The notes under the pieces were generated by a model. It was given only the letters and a program-made list of their open reading frames with translations. It made no database searches and was not told the DNA's origin. 64,000 bases of DNA from Butyricimonas sp. Marseille-P3923 (GTDB taxonomy: Bacteria > Bacteroidota > Bacteroidia > Bacteroidales > Marinifilaceae), in assembly GCF_900184685.1 (NCBI RefSeq), contig NZ_FXXL01000005.1, forward strand, positions 186,001 through 250,000. Reading direction: 5' to 3'. Of this stretch, positions 17,924 to 27,258 are shown piece after piece; the first letter of the stretch is position 1, and each line of letters starts with the position of its first letter. A program made the position numbers and the translations under genes.

Positions 17924-20900
17924 TTAGAATGTCGGACTAATGGTAAAATTGTATCCTCTCATATAGGGATAACCGGTACCCCGTTCATACTTCACCGTAC
18001 TCAACCGGGCAATGTCGCTGAAACCGATCCCCAACCCTAACCGCCTCAATCCGATTTTTTTCAACCAATCACCTTCCAAATTATAAGAAATGTTGATGGA
18101 GGAAAGATACAATTCGTTATTGCGCTCCACGAAACGTTCCGTGTGACCGGTTGACGGCTCTTTTACATTCGGATACATCACGTAATCGTTCACGCTCTTC
18201 CAACGTTCGGTGAACGCCCGACGGTCCACGTTGTTTTCGATGGTGATATTCTCAATTTTTCCTGCCCGCGTGGTATTATAGATATCTCCTCCGAACGTAT
18301 AGGTCAAGCCGGCAAACAGCGTGAGGTTTTTCCACCGAACACCGGTCGAAATTCCCCCCTGCATAATAGGGATTTTGTTCCCGATCGCCACCTTGTCCTT
18401 CGGATCATAAATAAAAGTGTAAGTACCATCCTTTTTGATAAAAATCTCTTTTCCCGTTGCCGGGTCTATACCGGCGGAACGCACGGCATAAATTGCGGTG
18501 GAGGATTCTCCCTCCTCCAACTGGATTCTCGGCGAAGAGGTGTTTTCGTCCCGATTTTCCGAATTTATATTTTTCAGTGAATTACTGATCTTTTTGATTT
18601 TGTTCTCCGTGTGACTCGTCGTGAAATTCAATGTCCAGCTCCAATCCTGCGTACGAATAACCGTTCCAGCAATAGCAAGTTCATACCCCCAGTTGGCACT
18701 TTCGCCCAAGTTGTATTTAACCTTGTCATATCCTATGGAAGGCGGCAACGAAACATCCATCAACAAATCCTTAGAAATCTCCTTATAGAAATCCAACTTC
18801 ACTCCTAAACGGTCATTGAATAAGTTGACATCCATGCCGACATCCAATTTCAACGTACGTTGCGATTTCAGTTTGTCATTTCCCATCGCCGACGGCAAAG
18901 CCCCGAGATTGTCGTCATACGCATTATCACTATAACTATATATAGTTTGTGCTAGAACTCCCCCGAAATTGTTGCTTCCCACATATCCCGCACTTCCCCG
19001 AATCCGGAAACTCTGTACCCATGCCAAATCAGCAATGAATTTCTCGTTATGCAGGTTCCACCCCAAACCAACTGACCAAAAAGGCGCCCAACGCCGGTCT
19101 TTAGAAATCGTGGCATTACCAGAAGTTCGATACGAAAAATCCACGAAATAACGGTCCTTCAATATAAAATTGACATTACCGAAATAAGCCACCGTTGCAC
19201 TATAGGATTCACTCCCGGTAGGATTCCCCTCTTCAGGATAACGCTGCGCAAAGTTCAAGTTATTCAAACGATCTTTCGTAAATCCCACCCCCGAAAAAGC
19301 AAACGAACTTCTTTTGTCTTGCGATATGTCCAATCCACCATGAAAACTCAACATAGTCCCATGCTCGTCCAAAGCAAGATTGTAATTTAACACACCTGAA
19401 AAAGCCCAAGAATAATTCTTGTCCCCGCTCAAGTTATAAGAACCTTTTTCATCTTCCTTAATGCCATCTTTCAAGAAACGAGAATCCTCCGGAGAAACAA
19501 AAGCATCCGTCTGACCGTCTCCCATAGTATAATTGGCATTAGCGGTAAAATATACTCCTTTCACGATATCCCATCTCACACTTAAGTTATTGGAAAAACG
19601 CTTGCTCTCCGCTTTACTGAAACTGCTCAACGTGGCATTGTAAATCGGATTAATCTTGTCGTATGACAACACTTTTACCCATTCCCCGTTTTCATCCACA
19701 GGCGAATCATAAGGATTGATTTCCACCCACGAATTATAGCTACCATAAGGCGAATCCTTGGAATTCAATTTATTGAAATCGGAACGGAAACTCACCGTCA
19801 GTTTGTTGTTCCAAAAATAAGAGAAATAGAATCCCAAATCAAAACTGCGGCGATAGTCCCCTTTCATAACACCCCGATCATCCGAATAATGAGCGGAAAT
19901 ACCGTAGTCCATGCCGCTTCCCCGTCCGGTGATGCTCAAAGAATGGTTATGCGACCAGGAATTGCGCAACGGAATAGATTTCCAGTCGGTATTCACACCG
20001 GCATTCACCCGTTTCAATTTCTCGTAATAGAGTTCATCGTATTCACCTATGTTACTATCGTATTTTCCAAACAATCGTTCCAACTCCAATTTCTCCCACG
20101 GCGAACAAAGATTAAAAGAAGAAACATCAGGAAATCCAATGTTAGGCACAAAATTATAACGTACCCTCAATTTACTTTCCGTCACCTTCTTTCTCATGAC
20201 CACGATAACACCGTTGGCAGCTTTTTCCCCATACATTGCCGTGGCGGAAGCATCTTTCAGAACATCCACTCGATCAATGTCAAACATATCCAAGTCATAC
20301 AATTGCTGCAGGCTGATTTCCACCCCATCCATGATAATCAAAGGACGATTCAATCCTTGTTCCATCTTTTCACTATCAAGCGAATTCATACCCCGGAGGA
20401 TAATTTCCGGCACCTTATTAGGATTCGAACCGTTGACATTGTCATCCACGATACGCAAACCGGGAACAACAAAAGACAACGCCTTGAGCATATTCGTCTT
20501 CGATATTTCCAACAATTGTTCACCCTTTACAGACGTCACCGCCCCCGTGTAACTGTTACGGTTTTGCGTGAAATAACCGTTCACCACAACCTCGTCTATC
20601 GACTCTACCTCTTCTTTCATCACGATACTCACCTCTTTGCCCGGGGTAACCTTCACTTCAACATTCCGCATCCCCACGAAAGAAGCCACCAGAACGATGG
20701 ATTCTTGCTCAGGTAACTCCAACCGGAATTTTCCATCCACATCCGTGGAAACTCCGATAGAGGTACCCTTTAACACGATCGTTACCCCCGGTAAAAGTTC
20801 CCCGGCCTCATCCTTCACGACACCATTAACAACAATCTTCTTTTTCTCCTGCTTGTCATCCTTTACACGATAGATCACAACCGTTTCCTCGTTAATCTCA

Positions 20901-21220
20901 TACCTCAACTTCGTGTCACGCAAGCAATAATCCAAAATCTCCTTCATCGATTTTTGCTGCATGTTCAAAGACACTTTAACATCCTTGATCTCGGTCGTCC
21001 AATACATAAACGTGAAATCGGTCTTTTTTTCCAATTCCCAAATCACTTGTTCCAGAGAAGCATTTTCCAAACGCACATCCAAAAGCTTATTCTGGGAATG
21101 CACCGCAGCTGTCACCTGAAAACAAGTAAGCATAAGCAAACACATTTTCAATGTCATAACTAGTAAAATTTTTTGCCAGATTCCTCGAAAAAAGGTCCCT
21201 GAATCTCGTTTTTTCTTCAT
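17924..21220 (-). CDS. SusC/RagA TonB-linked outer-membrane transporter with STN domain (locus 2)
   Basis: This 1098-aa protein has an extended basic N terminus, a signal peptide ending near AAVHS|Q, an STN domain (about 45-115, SLEQVIWELEKKTDFTFMYW), a carboxypeptidase-like domain (GELLPGVTIVLKGTSIGV), a DEVVVNGYF linker, and a plug with LKALSFVVPGLRI, RPLIIMDGVEI and VLKDASATAMYGEKAANGVI. The barrel ends in YNFTISPTF. The plug carries only the MYGEKAANG variant, setting it apart from the SusC proteins of loci 1 and 3. It imports the locus 2 ligand and signals to FecR2. An 81-nt gap to fecR2 contains a perfect 12-bp hairpin. Confidence 0.97.
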   Translation of the reverse strand: MKKKRDSGTFFRGIWQKILLVMTLKMCLLMLTCFQVTAAVHSQNKLLDVRLENASLEQVIWELEKKTDFTFMYWTTEIKDVKVSLNMQQKSMKEILDYCLRDTKLRYEINEETVVIYRVKDDKQEKKKIVVNGVVKDEAGELLPGVTIVLKGTSIGVSTDVDGKFRLELPEQESIVLVASFVGMRNVEVKVTPGKEVSIVMKEEVESIDEVVVNGYFTQNRNSYTGAVTSVKGEQLLEISKTNMLKALSFVVPGLRIVDDNVNGSNPNKVPEIILRGMNSLDSEKMEQGLNRPLIIMDGVEISLQQLYDLDMFDIDRVDVLKDASATAMYGEKAANGVIVVMRKKVTESKLRVRYNFVPNIGFPDVSSFNLCSPWEKLELERLFGKYDSNIGEYDELYYEKLKRVNAGVNTDWKSIPLRNSWSHNHSLSITGRGSGMDYGISAHYSDDRGVMKGDYRRSFDLGFYFSYFWNNKLTVSFRSDFNKLNSKDSPYGSYNSWVEINPYDSPVDENGEWVKVLSYDKINPIYNATLSSFSKAESKRFSNNLSVRWDIVKGVYFTANANYTMGDGQTDAFVSPEDSRFLKDGIKEDEKGSYNLSGDKNYSWAFSGVLNYNLALDEHGTMLSFHGGLDISQDKRSSFAFSGVGFTKDRLNNLNFAQRYPEEGNPTGSESYSATVAYFGNVNFILKDRYFVDFSYRTSGNATISKDRRWAPFWSVGLGWNLHNEKFIADLAWVQSFRIRGSAGYVGSNNFGGVLAQTIYSYSDNAYDDNLGALPSAMGNDKLKSQRTLKLDVGMDVNLFNDRLGVKLDFYKEISKDLLMDVSLPPSIGYDKVKYNLGESANWGYELAIAGTVIRTQDWSWTLNFTTSHTENKIKKISNSLKNINSENRDENTSSPRIQLEEGESSTAIYAVRSAGIDPATGKEIFIKKDGTYTFIYDPKDKVAIGNKIPIMQGGISTGVRWKNLTLFAGLTYTFGGDIYNTTRAGKIENITIENNVDRRAFTERWKSVNDYVMYPNVKEPSTGHTERFVERNNELYLSSINISYNLEGDWLKKIGLRRLGLGIGFSDIARLSTVKYERGTGYPYMRGYNFTISPTF

Positions 21221-21263
21221 AATTTTGAAAGATTAATAAATGAACTACTATTTATTAGTTGTC

Positions 21264-21294
21264 CATGCGTTTGTGTCACCAGCACAAACGCATG
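21264..21294 (-). promoter_or_regulatory. Perfect 12-bp hairpin between fecR and susC (locus 2)
   Basis: CATGCGTTTGTG (21264-21275) pairs exactly with CACAAACGCATG (21283-21294) across a 7-nt loop, 8 nt beyond the fecR2 stop. No T run follows on the minus strand. It occupies the same place as the hairpins of loci 1 and 3. Confidence 0.6.
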
Positions 21295-21301
21295 TTTTGT
21301 C

Positions 21302-22492
21302 TTATTCGCTTGATATATAAAACACACCATCCTTCCGGGATATAGAAATACTCGGATTTTTCTTCAACATCTCGATAATCGGATTCATGTTATTGTACCT
21401 ATTTAACTTGGCTCCCACCCGCATATTTTTCGCATCTTCATTCATAAATTCGTAACGCACGTTATACCAACGAGCCAAATACTTCATCACATCCTCCAAA
21501 CGCTCGTTCCGGAACACGAACTTTCCTTCCCGCCAAGCCATGTAACGTCCGACTTCGACTTTACTAACCTCCATAGTCCTTGCAGCCTTTTCGTAAACCA
21601 CTTGCTCCCCATGAACAATATCCTTGAATTGCCGACCGTCAAAGACCTGTACTTTCCCTGCTGTTAATGTCGTCGTCACCACCTCTTCATCTTCATAAGC
21701 TCGCAGATTAAAAGAAGTCCCCAATACTTTGACCGAAATATCGCGAGTCTTTATCACGAACGGATGCGCGGCATCTTCGGCGACTTCAAAATAAGCTTCA
21801 CCGGACAACTCCACCACTCTCTGCGCCCCTTTGAAACACACGGGAAAACATAATTTCGATTCCGCGTTCAAATAGACTTTCGTGCCGTCTGACAAGGTCA
21901 ACGTGTACTCCATTCCCGTCAACGTACTTATCGTGTTTCGGATTTCCTCCTCATCCTTTACATCATGCGCGACATAATCTATTCCCATCGAATCCGTCAC
22001 GAGCAGAGTCCCATCCGTTTCCTTCATCATGAATGTTTGGTCTTTCACGATATCCACCGTTTTCCCGTCAGCCAATGTCAGACGTGCCCCGGTAGTCCCC
22101 GCTTCTATCTGGTAAGCAAAAACAGGTTGTTTCGGCTCTTCTTCCCGAGAACGATTCAACCAAAAGAATAACCCGCAAGCGATTAGTATTATCCCCACCG
22201 CCGCGTATCTGGAAACGAACTTGAACCGATTTACCCGACCACCTTGCTTCTCTCCCGAAAGCACCTTTATTTTTCGATTCTCCTCGAAAACCTGCCATCC
22301 CTCCTGACAATCAAATCGCTCCGCGACACGCACAAATTCGTCATAATTCTCTCTGTTGAAAATCTCCTTAGCCAAACGACCGTTTTCTCTTTCCCAAAGC
22401 TCATACTTTTCCCTCTCCTCCCCCGAGTGAGTATTCATGAAAATAGCTGCTAGAATTTCCGCTATCTTAAAATGTTTTTTCGACAAACTCAT
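21302..22492 (-). CDS. FecR-family anti-sigma factor (locus 2)
   Basis: This 396-aa protein has a cytoplasmic helical domain (about 1-90), one span at about 95-112 (YAAVGIILIACGLFFWL), a periplasmic FecR core (LSDGTKVYLNAESKLCFPVCF, LSGEAYFEVAED, PFVIKTRDISVKVLGTSFNLR) and a DUF4974-like C terminus (FRNERLEDVMKYLARWYNV). It holds or activates sigma2 in response to SusC2. The gap to the sigma gene is unusually long, 341 nt against 78 nt in locus 1, and holds a large palindrome. Confidence 0.96.
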   Translation of the reverse strand: MSLSKKHFKIAEILAAIFMNTHSGEEREKYELWERENGRLAKEIFNRENYDEFVRVAERFDCQEGWQVFEENRKIKVLSGEKQGGRVNRFKFVSRYAAVGIILIACGLFFWLNRSREEEPKQPVFAYQIEAGTTGARLTLADGKTVDIVKDQTFMMKETDGTLLVTDSMGIDYVAHDVKDEEEIRNTISTLTGMEYTLTLSDGTKVYLNAESKLCFPVCFKGAQRVVELSGEAYFEVAEDAAHPFVIKTRDISVKVLGTSFNLRAYEDEEVVTTTLTAGKVQVFDGRQFKDIVHGEQVVYEKAARTMEVSKVEVGRYMAWREGKFVFRNERLEDVMKYLARWYNVRYEFMNEDAKNMRVGAKLNRYNNMNPIIEMLKKNPSISISRKDGVFYISSE

Positions 22493-22833
22493 AATATTTA
22501 CTATTGCTATTTTATACTATAACACGCAAAGTGCAAAATAGGAATAGTCGAAAACCGAAAAAAATTACAAAAAAATAATCCTAACCCACGAAATTAACCC
22601 CATCCCCCAAGAAATCGCCCTTATTTCACTCAAATTCCACTGTAAATCCGAAGAAGAGTAACCGTAATAATACCTCACCTACCGTACTCTCTCCGTTCCC
22701 GCTCTTATGTTGCTACAAAAAAGATTATAGCAACATAAAAGCGGAAACATCCCATAAACGAACAAGGGAGATTATTACTCCGGATTTACTGCGGCTTCAA
22801 GGCGGCTTTACCACTACTCTACCAAGATTGAAA
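22493..22833. other. Gene-free sigma2-fecR2 spacer
   Basis: No coding frame is supported in these 341 nt. The stretch contains the 158-bp imperfect palindrome described separately, preceded by an AT-rich segment directly upstream of fecR2. I see no TAnnTTTG promoter on the minus strand. Confidence 0.7.
22637..22794. repeat. 158-bp imperfect palindrome (MITE-like or long RNA hairpin)
   Basis: The outer arms are CCACTGTAAATCCG (22637-22650) and CGGATTTACTGCGG (22781-22794), which pair with two mismatches. Intermediate blocks GTAATAAT pair with ATTATTAC, and the inner arms CCGCTCTTATGTTGCT (22699-22714) and AGCAACATAAAAGCGG (22729-22744) pair with one mismatch around a 14-nt loop. Confidence 0.65.
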
Positions 22834-23379
22834 TCAGCAAAACAATAACAACAAATAAAAATGTTCTTTCAATTGCTCTCTCAATTTACGATAGGCAGTT
22901 TGTTTCAGAGATTTCACGGAACCTTCACCAATCCCCATTTCTTTTGCAATCTGGGGATTTGTCAATCCGTCAAGAGAATAACGAATGATAGTCCGCATCT
23001 GCGGCGGTAACGCATTTACAGCCTTCCACACTAAAAGATAAGTTTCCTGCGCCACAACCCAATCCTCGAAAACACCCTCGGATTCCAACTCCCGCCCGTA
23101 TTTCTCCAAATACCCCTGACTTACTTTCTCGTGTCGCAAGATATTTAAACAACGGTTGCGGGTGATCGTGTAAAGATACGCTTTCACTTTATAAATATCG
23201 CCAAAACGCTCTCGTCTTTCCCAATAATCGGCTAAGGCTTCCTGAGCAACATCCTTACATTGCTCATCATCTTTCAGGTATTTAGCGGCAAAAACACATA
23301 ACATGATATAGTAATCATCAAAGAATTCCTTGAATGCCTTCAGATTCCCTAATTTTATATCCGATATAATATCTCGCAT
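22834..23379 (-). CDS. ECF-type RNA polymerase sigma-70 factor (locus 2)
   Basis: This 181-aa ECF sigma factor has region 2 (FKEFFDDYYIMLCVFAAKYL, KDVAQEALADYWERRERF, VKAYLYTITRNRCLNILRH) and region 4 (VNALPPQMRTIIRYSLDGLT, NPQIAKEMGIGEGSVKSLKQ). Its length is typical of Bacteroidota FecI-like factors. It heads locus 2 on the minus strand, just after the locus 3 terminator, and probably uses its own promoter (TATTTTTG at 23410-23417). It is expected to drive susC2 and the genes down to 10970. Confidence 0.95.
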   Translation of the reverse strand: MRDIISDIKLGNLKAFKEFFDDYYIMLCVFAAKYLKDDEQCKDVAQEALADYWERRERFGDIYKVKAYLYTITRNRCLNILRHEKVSQGYLEKYGRELESEGVFEDWVVAQETYLLVWKAVNALPPQMRTIIRYSLDGLTNPQIAKEMGIGEGSVKSLKQTAYRKLREQLKEHFYLLLLFC

Positions 23380-23409
23380 TACATCACCATGTTATCTTTA
23401 TTTATGAAA

Positions 23410-23417
23410 CAAAAATA
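23410..23417 (-). promoter_or_regulatory. Possible -7 box of the sigma2 gene
   Basis: TATTTTTG on the minus strand matches the Bacteroidota -7 consensus TAnnTTTG, 30 nt upstream of the sigma2 ATG. A T-rich stretch lies where the -33 box should be, but there is no clean TTTG. Confidence 0.35.
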
Positions 23418-23440
23418 AACAATATTCATGTATTACCCTG

Positions 23441-23481
23441 AAAAAAGTCGAGGAAATTCTTCATAAAAGAATTCCCTCGAC
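23441..23481 (-). terminator. Rho-independent terminator of the locus 3 operon
   Basis: On the minus strand GTCGAGGGAATTCTT pairs with AAGAATTTCCTCGAC (15 bp with one G-U) around a 5-nt loop and is followed directly by TTTTTT. It lies 29 nt after the metalloprotease stop. Confidence 0.9.
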
Positions 23482-23509
23482 CTTACTAAAATACATTTAT
23501 GCTTCCCGA

Positions 23510-26275
23510 CTATTTTTTTAATCTTCTCTCTAACATAAATAATAACGCTTCATAATGCATAAGCTCCGCACCTTGTGACGTGGAAACTTTACTCTCCAAC
23601 AAACGTTGAATCCGTTTCCCTAACGTATATATATGAATGTCCGAATTATCTATAGCCAACACGGAAATTTGCCTTTGCCATCCATACCCGGAACCGAATT
23701 CAATAGTTTCCGGCATATCCCGGCATTCTTCTCTTCTTAATTCACCGGCAAATTTATTCGTGAGTCCGGATTCATCCAACCCGTAAGCAAGCACATCTTC
23801 CAAGGAAGGTCTATACGCATCTTGTGCATTCACAACCCCGAATAATCCTCCGGATTGTTTATCCTTAAACGTTTCCGCTACCATATTCACGGCAGCCATT
23901 TGCAACATTTTGTCCCCCTCTGTCAAAGGTTTGCCATTAATCGTATTTTCAAAAACCAAATTGTAGTAATCATCAAAGAACTCCTCTACCGTGTAAGGAT
24001 CCGTCGCAACGTGCGCGGACAACATCACACCCTTATACAATTGATGCAAACTCAAGGCTAATGATTTTTGGATCATTACTCCCATATCAATTCCAAGAGG
24101 GAATTTACTAATCAATTTCTTATCACATACCCAATCCGAATTGCGAAACTCGTTCATCACCCATTTCATCGAAGCTTTCTGTTTTTCTCTGGGAACAGAA
24201 ACAACCCGTTCTCCCGGAGTCCCTTCTTTCACCTCGGATAAATAGATTCCCCCGATATTATACATCACGTTACGAATATACCGATAATACTGGTTACAAA
24301 TACCTTGATAAAGACTCAACTTGTGAGAATCGTCCGGATCATCTTTAATCCAAGAATCCAAATTTGACAAAATGTATTTCAAATTTTTAATCCCGTACTC
24401 TCCCGCCTTCATCGGATCATCACCCAAATCTTCCTCCAGCGCACTCGGATCATAACGGCTATATACTTGTTGACGACCGTAACGATACATCGGATCCCCG
24501 GCTTTGGCATCTACCATTTTTTCCAGAATTACCGCTTCTTCATTCATACTTTTAGCTGTCGGGAAATACTCGTAATTCCATTTTACCAGATATTCATCAT
24601 ATACCCCCAAATCAGGGGGAGTCAATCTGACACCTTTATCCCCGGGTTGCGCGACATAATTGAAACGGGCATAATCCATGATAGAAGGTGTTGTCCCGTA
24701 TTTTTTCGTGAACTCCGCCGAACGTAAAGATTCTACCGGGATTGCGGCAGACGCCGCCATATTATGCATAAATCCGAGTGTATGACCGATTTCGTGAGCT
24801 ACCACGTATTCGATAGATTCATCCATAATCTTTTTAGGCATTTTCTTGTTTCTCACCAACGGATCTATTTGTGCAGTCTGGACAAAACGCCAATTATTAA
24901 TCATCTGCACCATATTACTGTAAACTAACACGGAAGCACTGATAATTTCTCCCGTGGTAGGATCCACGTACGAGGGACCCATGGCATTAGCGATACTCGT
25001 GGGTAAATAACGCACACAAGAGTACTTCAAATTATCCGGATCAAAGATCGTATCATTTTTGGGGAAATCCCGTACCTGCATCACATTCTTGAAACCGATT
25101 TTCTCGAACGCTTTATTCCAGCGCAAAATGCCTTTCTTAACCGGTTCGATCCATTCTTTCGGGAAAGCCGTATCCACGTACCACACGATCGGCTTTTTCG
25201 GCTCTACCAGTTTACCTTGCTTGTAAGCATTGACATCCTTGGGTTCAACACGCCAGCGATGTGCCACGGAATAAGTGACCAACCGGTCTTCAGCTTGCGT
25301 GAAATGTTCCTTATCCGTCAAAAAGATGCCGACACGCGAATCACTCTTACGGGGACGCATTTTATCCTCGGGCAACAACATCAGGGAACGAGTAGCAACC
25401 ACCGTCACATCCGCTCTCGCGTAGGTTGACATTAAATAAGTCAGACTCACCGTGTAAGGCATAAGTACCTTTACCGTCAGATTATCATCAAACGTTTTGA
25501 TACTACTCACAACCGAAGCACCATATTTCATTTTCGGCAAAATATTAAAAACGGAATAGTTTCCCCGGAATAATGGCAAATACTCGTTCTCTTCCGTGAA
25601 AAATTTAGTTACCTCGAACACGACTGTCGTTTGATCCGGTTTAAAAGCTGAAATTTTAAACGCCTCGACAACAACATCTAAAGAATTAGCCTCAATCGCC
25701 GACTTGATATTTTTTTCTTTCGCGTCATAAGTAGTCGTGGTATTTACACGTTGCAAATAAACTAACGAATCGACCAACTTGAATTTCACGTGCATCATCG
25801 TTCTGTGTGCCATATCGGCAAACACGCTGTTACTTGTTTCCGAAGCCGCGGAAGAAAGCACCATTTCCCGTCCGAAATATTCAAGAGGCATTTCAAAATA
25901 GAGTTTCTTGTCTATCTTGTGCAGCGTGATGAAATCACTTTCAGAAGTTTCAAATGCCTTGTCTGCAAACAAGCGATCATACGCAGTTTTCCGTTTTTCC
26001 GAAAATTCCTTCAATTTTCTTTTCGCTTCTTCCTGCGCCATTTTTGCACTATCATTCACCAAGGTATCACTTTCAGCGACCTCTTTCCGGTTGGATTTCT
26101 TTTTATCCATGACCTCTTTCAATTTTCGCCGCACCTCGGCCTCTTTAGTACTATCCTTGGTCAAGGTATCATACAGACATCCGTAACCGCTCTTTACCTC
26201 ATTCGAGGCAAACAACTTTCCATAACCCGGTAATAATATTAATATTACCAACAATGCATACATACAATTTTTCAT
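23510..26275 (-). CDS. Zinc-dependent metalloprotease, DUF5117/DUF4953 type (locus 3)
   Basis: This 921-aa exported protein has a signal peptide (about 1-23, GYGKLFA|S) and a Lys/Glu-rich coiled linker to about residue 95. A DUF5117-like beta domain follows (KKLYFEMPLEYFGREMVLSS). The catalytic domain carries H494-E495-I-G-H498-T-L-G-F-M-H504-N, a metzincin-type zinc motif with three His ligands, and a Met-turn candidate PSIMDYA downstream. The late region matches the long C-terminal part of the DUF4953 family. It should cleave proteins or peptides in the periplasm or outside. It lies 131 nt after the Mx1-like gene with no clear promoter and ends at a strong terminator, so it is the last gene of locus 3. 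It is the only visible protease in the window's three loci with an intact active site. Confidence 0.93.
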   Translation of the reverse strand: MKNCMYALLVILILLPGYGKLFASNEVKSGYGCLYDTLTKDSTKEAEVRRKLKEVMDKKKSNRKEVAESDTLVNDSAKMAQEEAKRKLKEFSEKRKTAYDRLFADKAFETSESDFITLHKIDKKLYFEMPLEYFGREMVLSSAASETSNSVFADMAHRTMMHVKFKLVDSLVYLQRVNTTTTYDAKEKNIKSAIEANSLDVVVEAFKISAFKPDQTTVVFEVTKFFTEENEYLPLFRGNYSVFNILPKMKYGASVVSSIKTFDDNLTVKVLMPYTVSLTYLMSTYARADVTVVATRSLMLLPEDKMRPRKSDSRVGIFLTDKEHFTQAEDRLVTYSVAHRWRVEPKDVNAYKQGKLVEPKKPIVWYVDTAFPKEWIEPVKKGILRWNKAFEKIGFKNVMQVRDFPKNDTIFDPDNLKYSCVRYLPTSIANAMGPSYVDPTTGEIISASVLVYSNMVQMINNWRFVQTAQIDPLVRNKKMPKKIMDESIEYVVAHEIGHTLGFMHNMAASAAIPVESLRSAEFTKKYGTTPSIMDYARFNYVAQPGDKGVRLTPPDLGVYDEYLVKWNYEYFPTAKSMNEEAVILEKMVDAKAGDPMYRYGRQQVYSRYDPSALEEDLGDDPMKAGEYGIKNLKYILSNLDSWIKDDPDDSHKLSLYQGICNQYYRYIRNVMYNIGGIYLSEVKEGTPGERVVSVPREKQKASMKWVMNEFRNSDWVCDKKLISKFPLGIDMGVMIQKSLALSLHQLYKGVMLSAHVATDPYTVEEFFDDYYNLVFENTINGKPLTEGDKMLQMAAVNMVAETFKDKQSGGLFGVVNAQDAYRPSLEDVLAYGLDESGLTNKFAGELRREECRDMPETIEFGSGYGWQRQISVLAIDNSDIHIYTLGKRIQRLLESKVSTSQGAELMHYEALLFMLERRLKK

Positions 26276-26406
26276 ACTATTCTATTAAAAATTAGGTAAT
26301 AAACTTCCATTTCTATTCGATTACAAATAGAGTCACAGGGAAAGAAGGTTCAAAAAGTCTTTAACCACTCTTCGAACAACTTCTCCCATAAACATTAAAA
26401 CTCGCT

Positions 26407-27240
26407 CTAATCCGTCAATACTTTCCCGGTCAACAATTCCAGATCTATATCATGCAATCTCTTCATTTCGCTCACGAATAACTGTACTCTGGTTTTGCAC
26501 GCCGGATAACTCCGAAATCGCATATTGATGATCGTTTGACTCGTCGACATCAAATAATCTATCGTTTTTTTGAAATCTTCCTGAAGGTTCAATTTGTAAG
26601 TACTCCCGTGAATAATTCCCATATTATATCCTGCTATTAAATCTGTTGCTAACGAATAATCCAAATCCAACGCTACCGGAACTTCAAATTTCCCGTTATC
26701 AATAATATAAGTCCAGAAAGCACTATTGATATTCTTTTTGAAAGTACTTTTCGTCGTTGCTGTCATGTTCTGCAGGCTCTCGTTGATATTACCGAAAGTA
26801 ATACTGATATTTGTTGTCAAATTCGCCGCATTTGAATATCCGCTCCAGATGCTGTCCGCCAGATAAATATAATGAGGCAGGCGTCCCACGAAAAATTCTC
26901 CCGGGTAAAGATCCAACCATAAATCGAACAAACTGTTCACTCCCGCTTCAAGATTCTCTTTTTTAGGCGGTACGATACGGTAGATTCCGTACCCCTCGAT
27001 AGACTGGATATTCCATAGCGGATCATGCGCCCCGTACTCGTACAGAATAAATATCTTATTCTCGTTGTAAAAATCGAGTATCAACGAATCGTACTTCTCG
27101 TTCCCCTGCGGGAGAACGTATTTCACGGATAAGGCCTCGGAAGGAACAATCGGATCGTCATCCTGATTACATCCTCCTATCATGAAAGAACACACGGCAA
27201 ATACAAAAACTACCGGTTTCAAAAAAATCTTCCTATTCAT
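26407..27240 (-). CDS. Peptidase_Mx1-like lipoprotein lacking HExxH (locus 3)
   Basis: This 277-aa lipoprotein (lipobox FMIGGC, then NQDDD) is a diverged paralogue of the 1833-2741 protein. Shared blocks are LPQGNEKYDSLILDF against VPQGEHDYDDRIVDW, IFILYEYG against TFILYKFD, LFDLWLDLYP against LETLFLDFYP, and STFKKNINSAFWTYII against NTFKYDVNDAFLSRLL. The last block is where active members carry HExxH; no HExxH or HE pair occurs in the protein. The later GYNMGIIHGSTYKL and EDFKKTIDYLM parts keep the family outline. It starts 18 nt after the susD3 stop. A surface binding role in place of proteolysis is inferred. Confidence 0.62.
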   Translation of the reverse strand: MNRKIFLKPVVFVFAVCSFMIGGCNQDDDPIVPSEALSVKYVLPQGNEKYDSLILDFYNENKIFILYEYGAHDPLWNIQSIEGYGIYRIVPPKKENLEAGVNSLFDLWLDLYPGEFFVGRLPHYIYLADSIWSGYSNAANLTTNISITFGNINESLQNMTATTKSTFKKNINSAFWTYIIDNGKFEVPVALDLDYSLATDLIAGYNMGIIHGSTYKLNLQEDFKKTIDYLMSTSQTIINMRFRSYPACKTRVQLFVSEMKRLHDIDLELLTGKVLTD

Positions 27241-27258
27241 ATGTCTTCTACTATTTTA

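Noticed and set aside
19889-20716. Plus-strand open frame of 275 codons opposite susC2
   Set aside because: Antisense reading of a conserved transporter; composition is low-complexity and no domain is seen.
23410-23440. Full -33/-7 promoter for the sigma2 gene
   Set aside because: Only the -7 box is convincing; the -33 position is T-rich because of the preceding terminator tail, so only the -7 box is listed.
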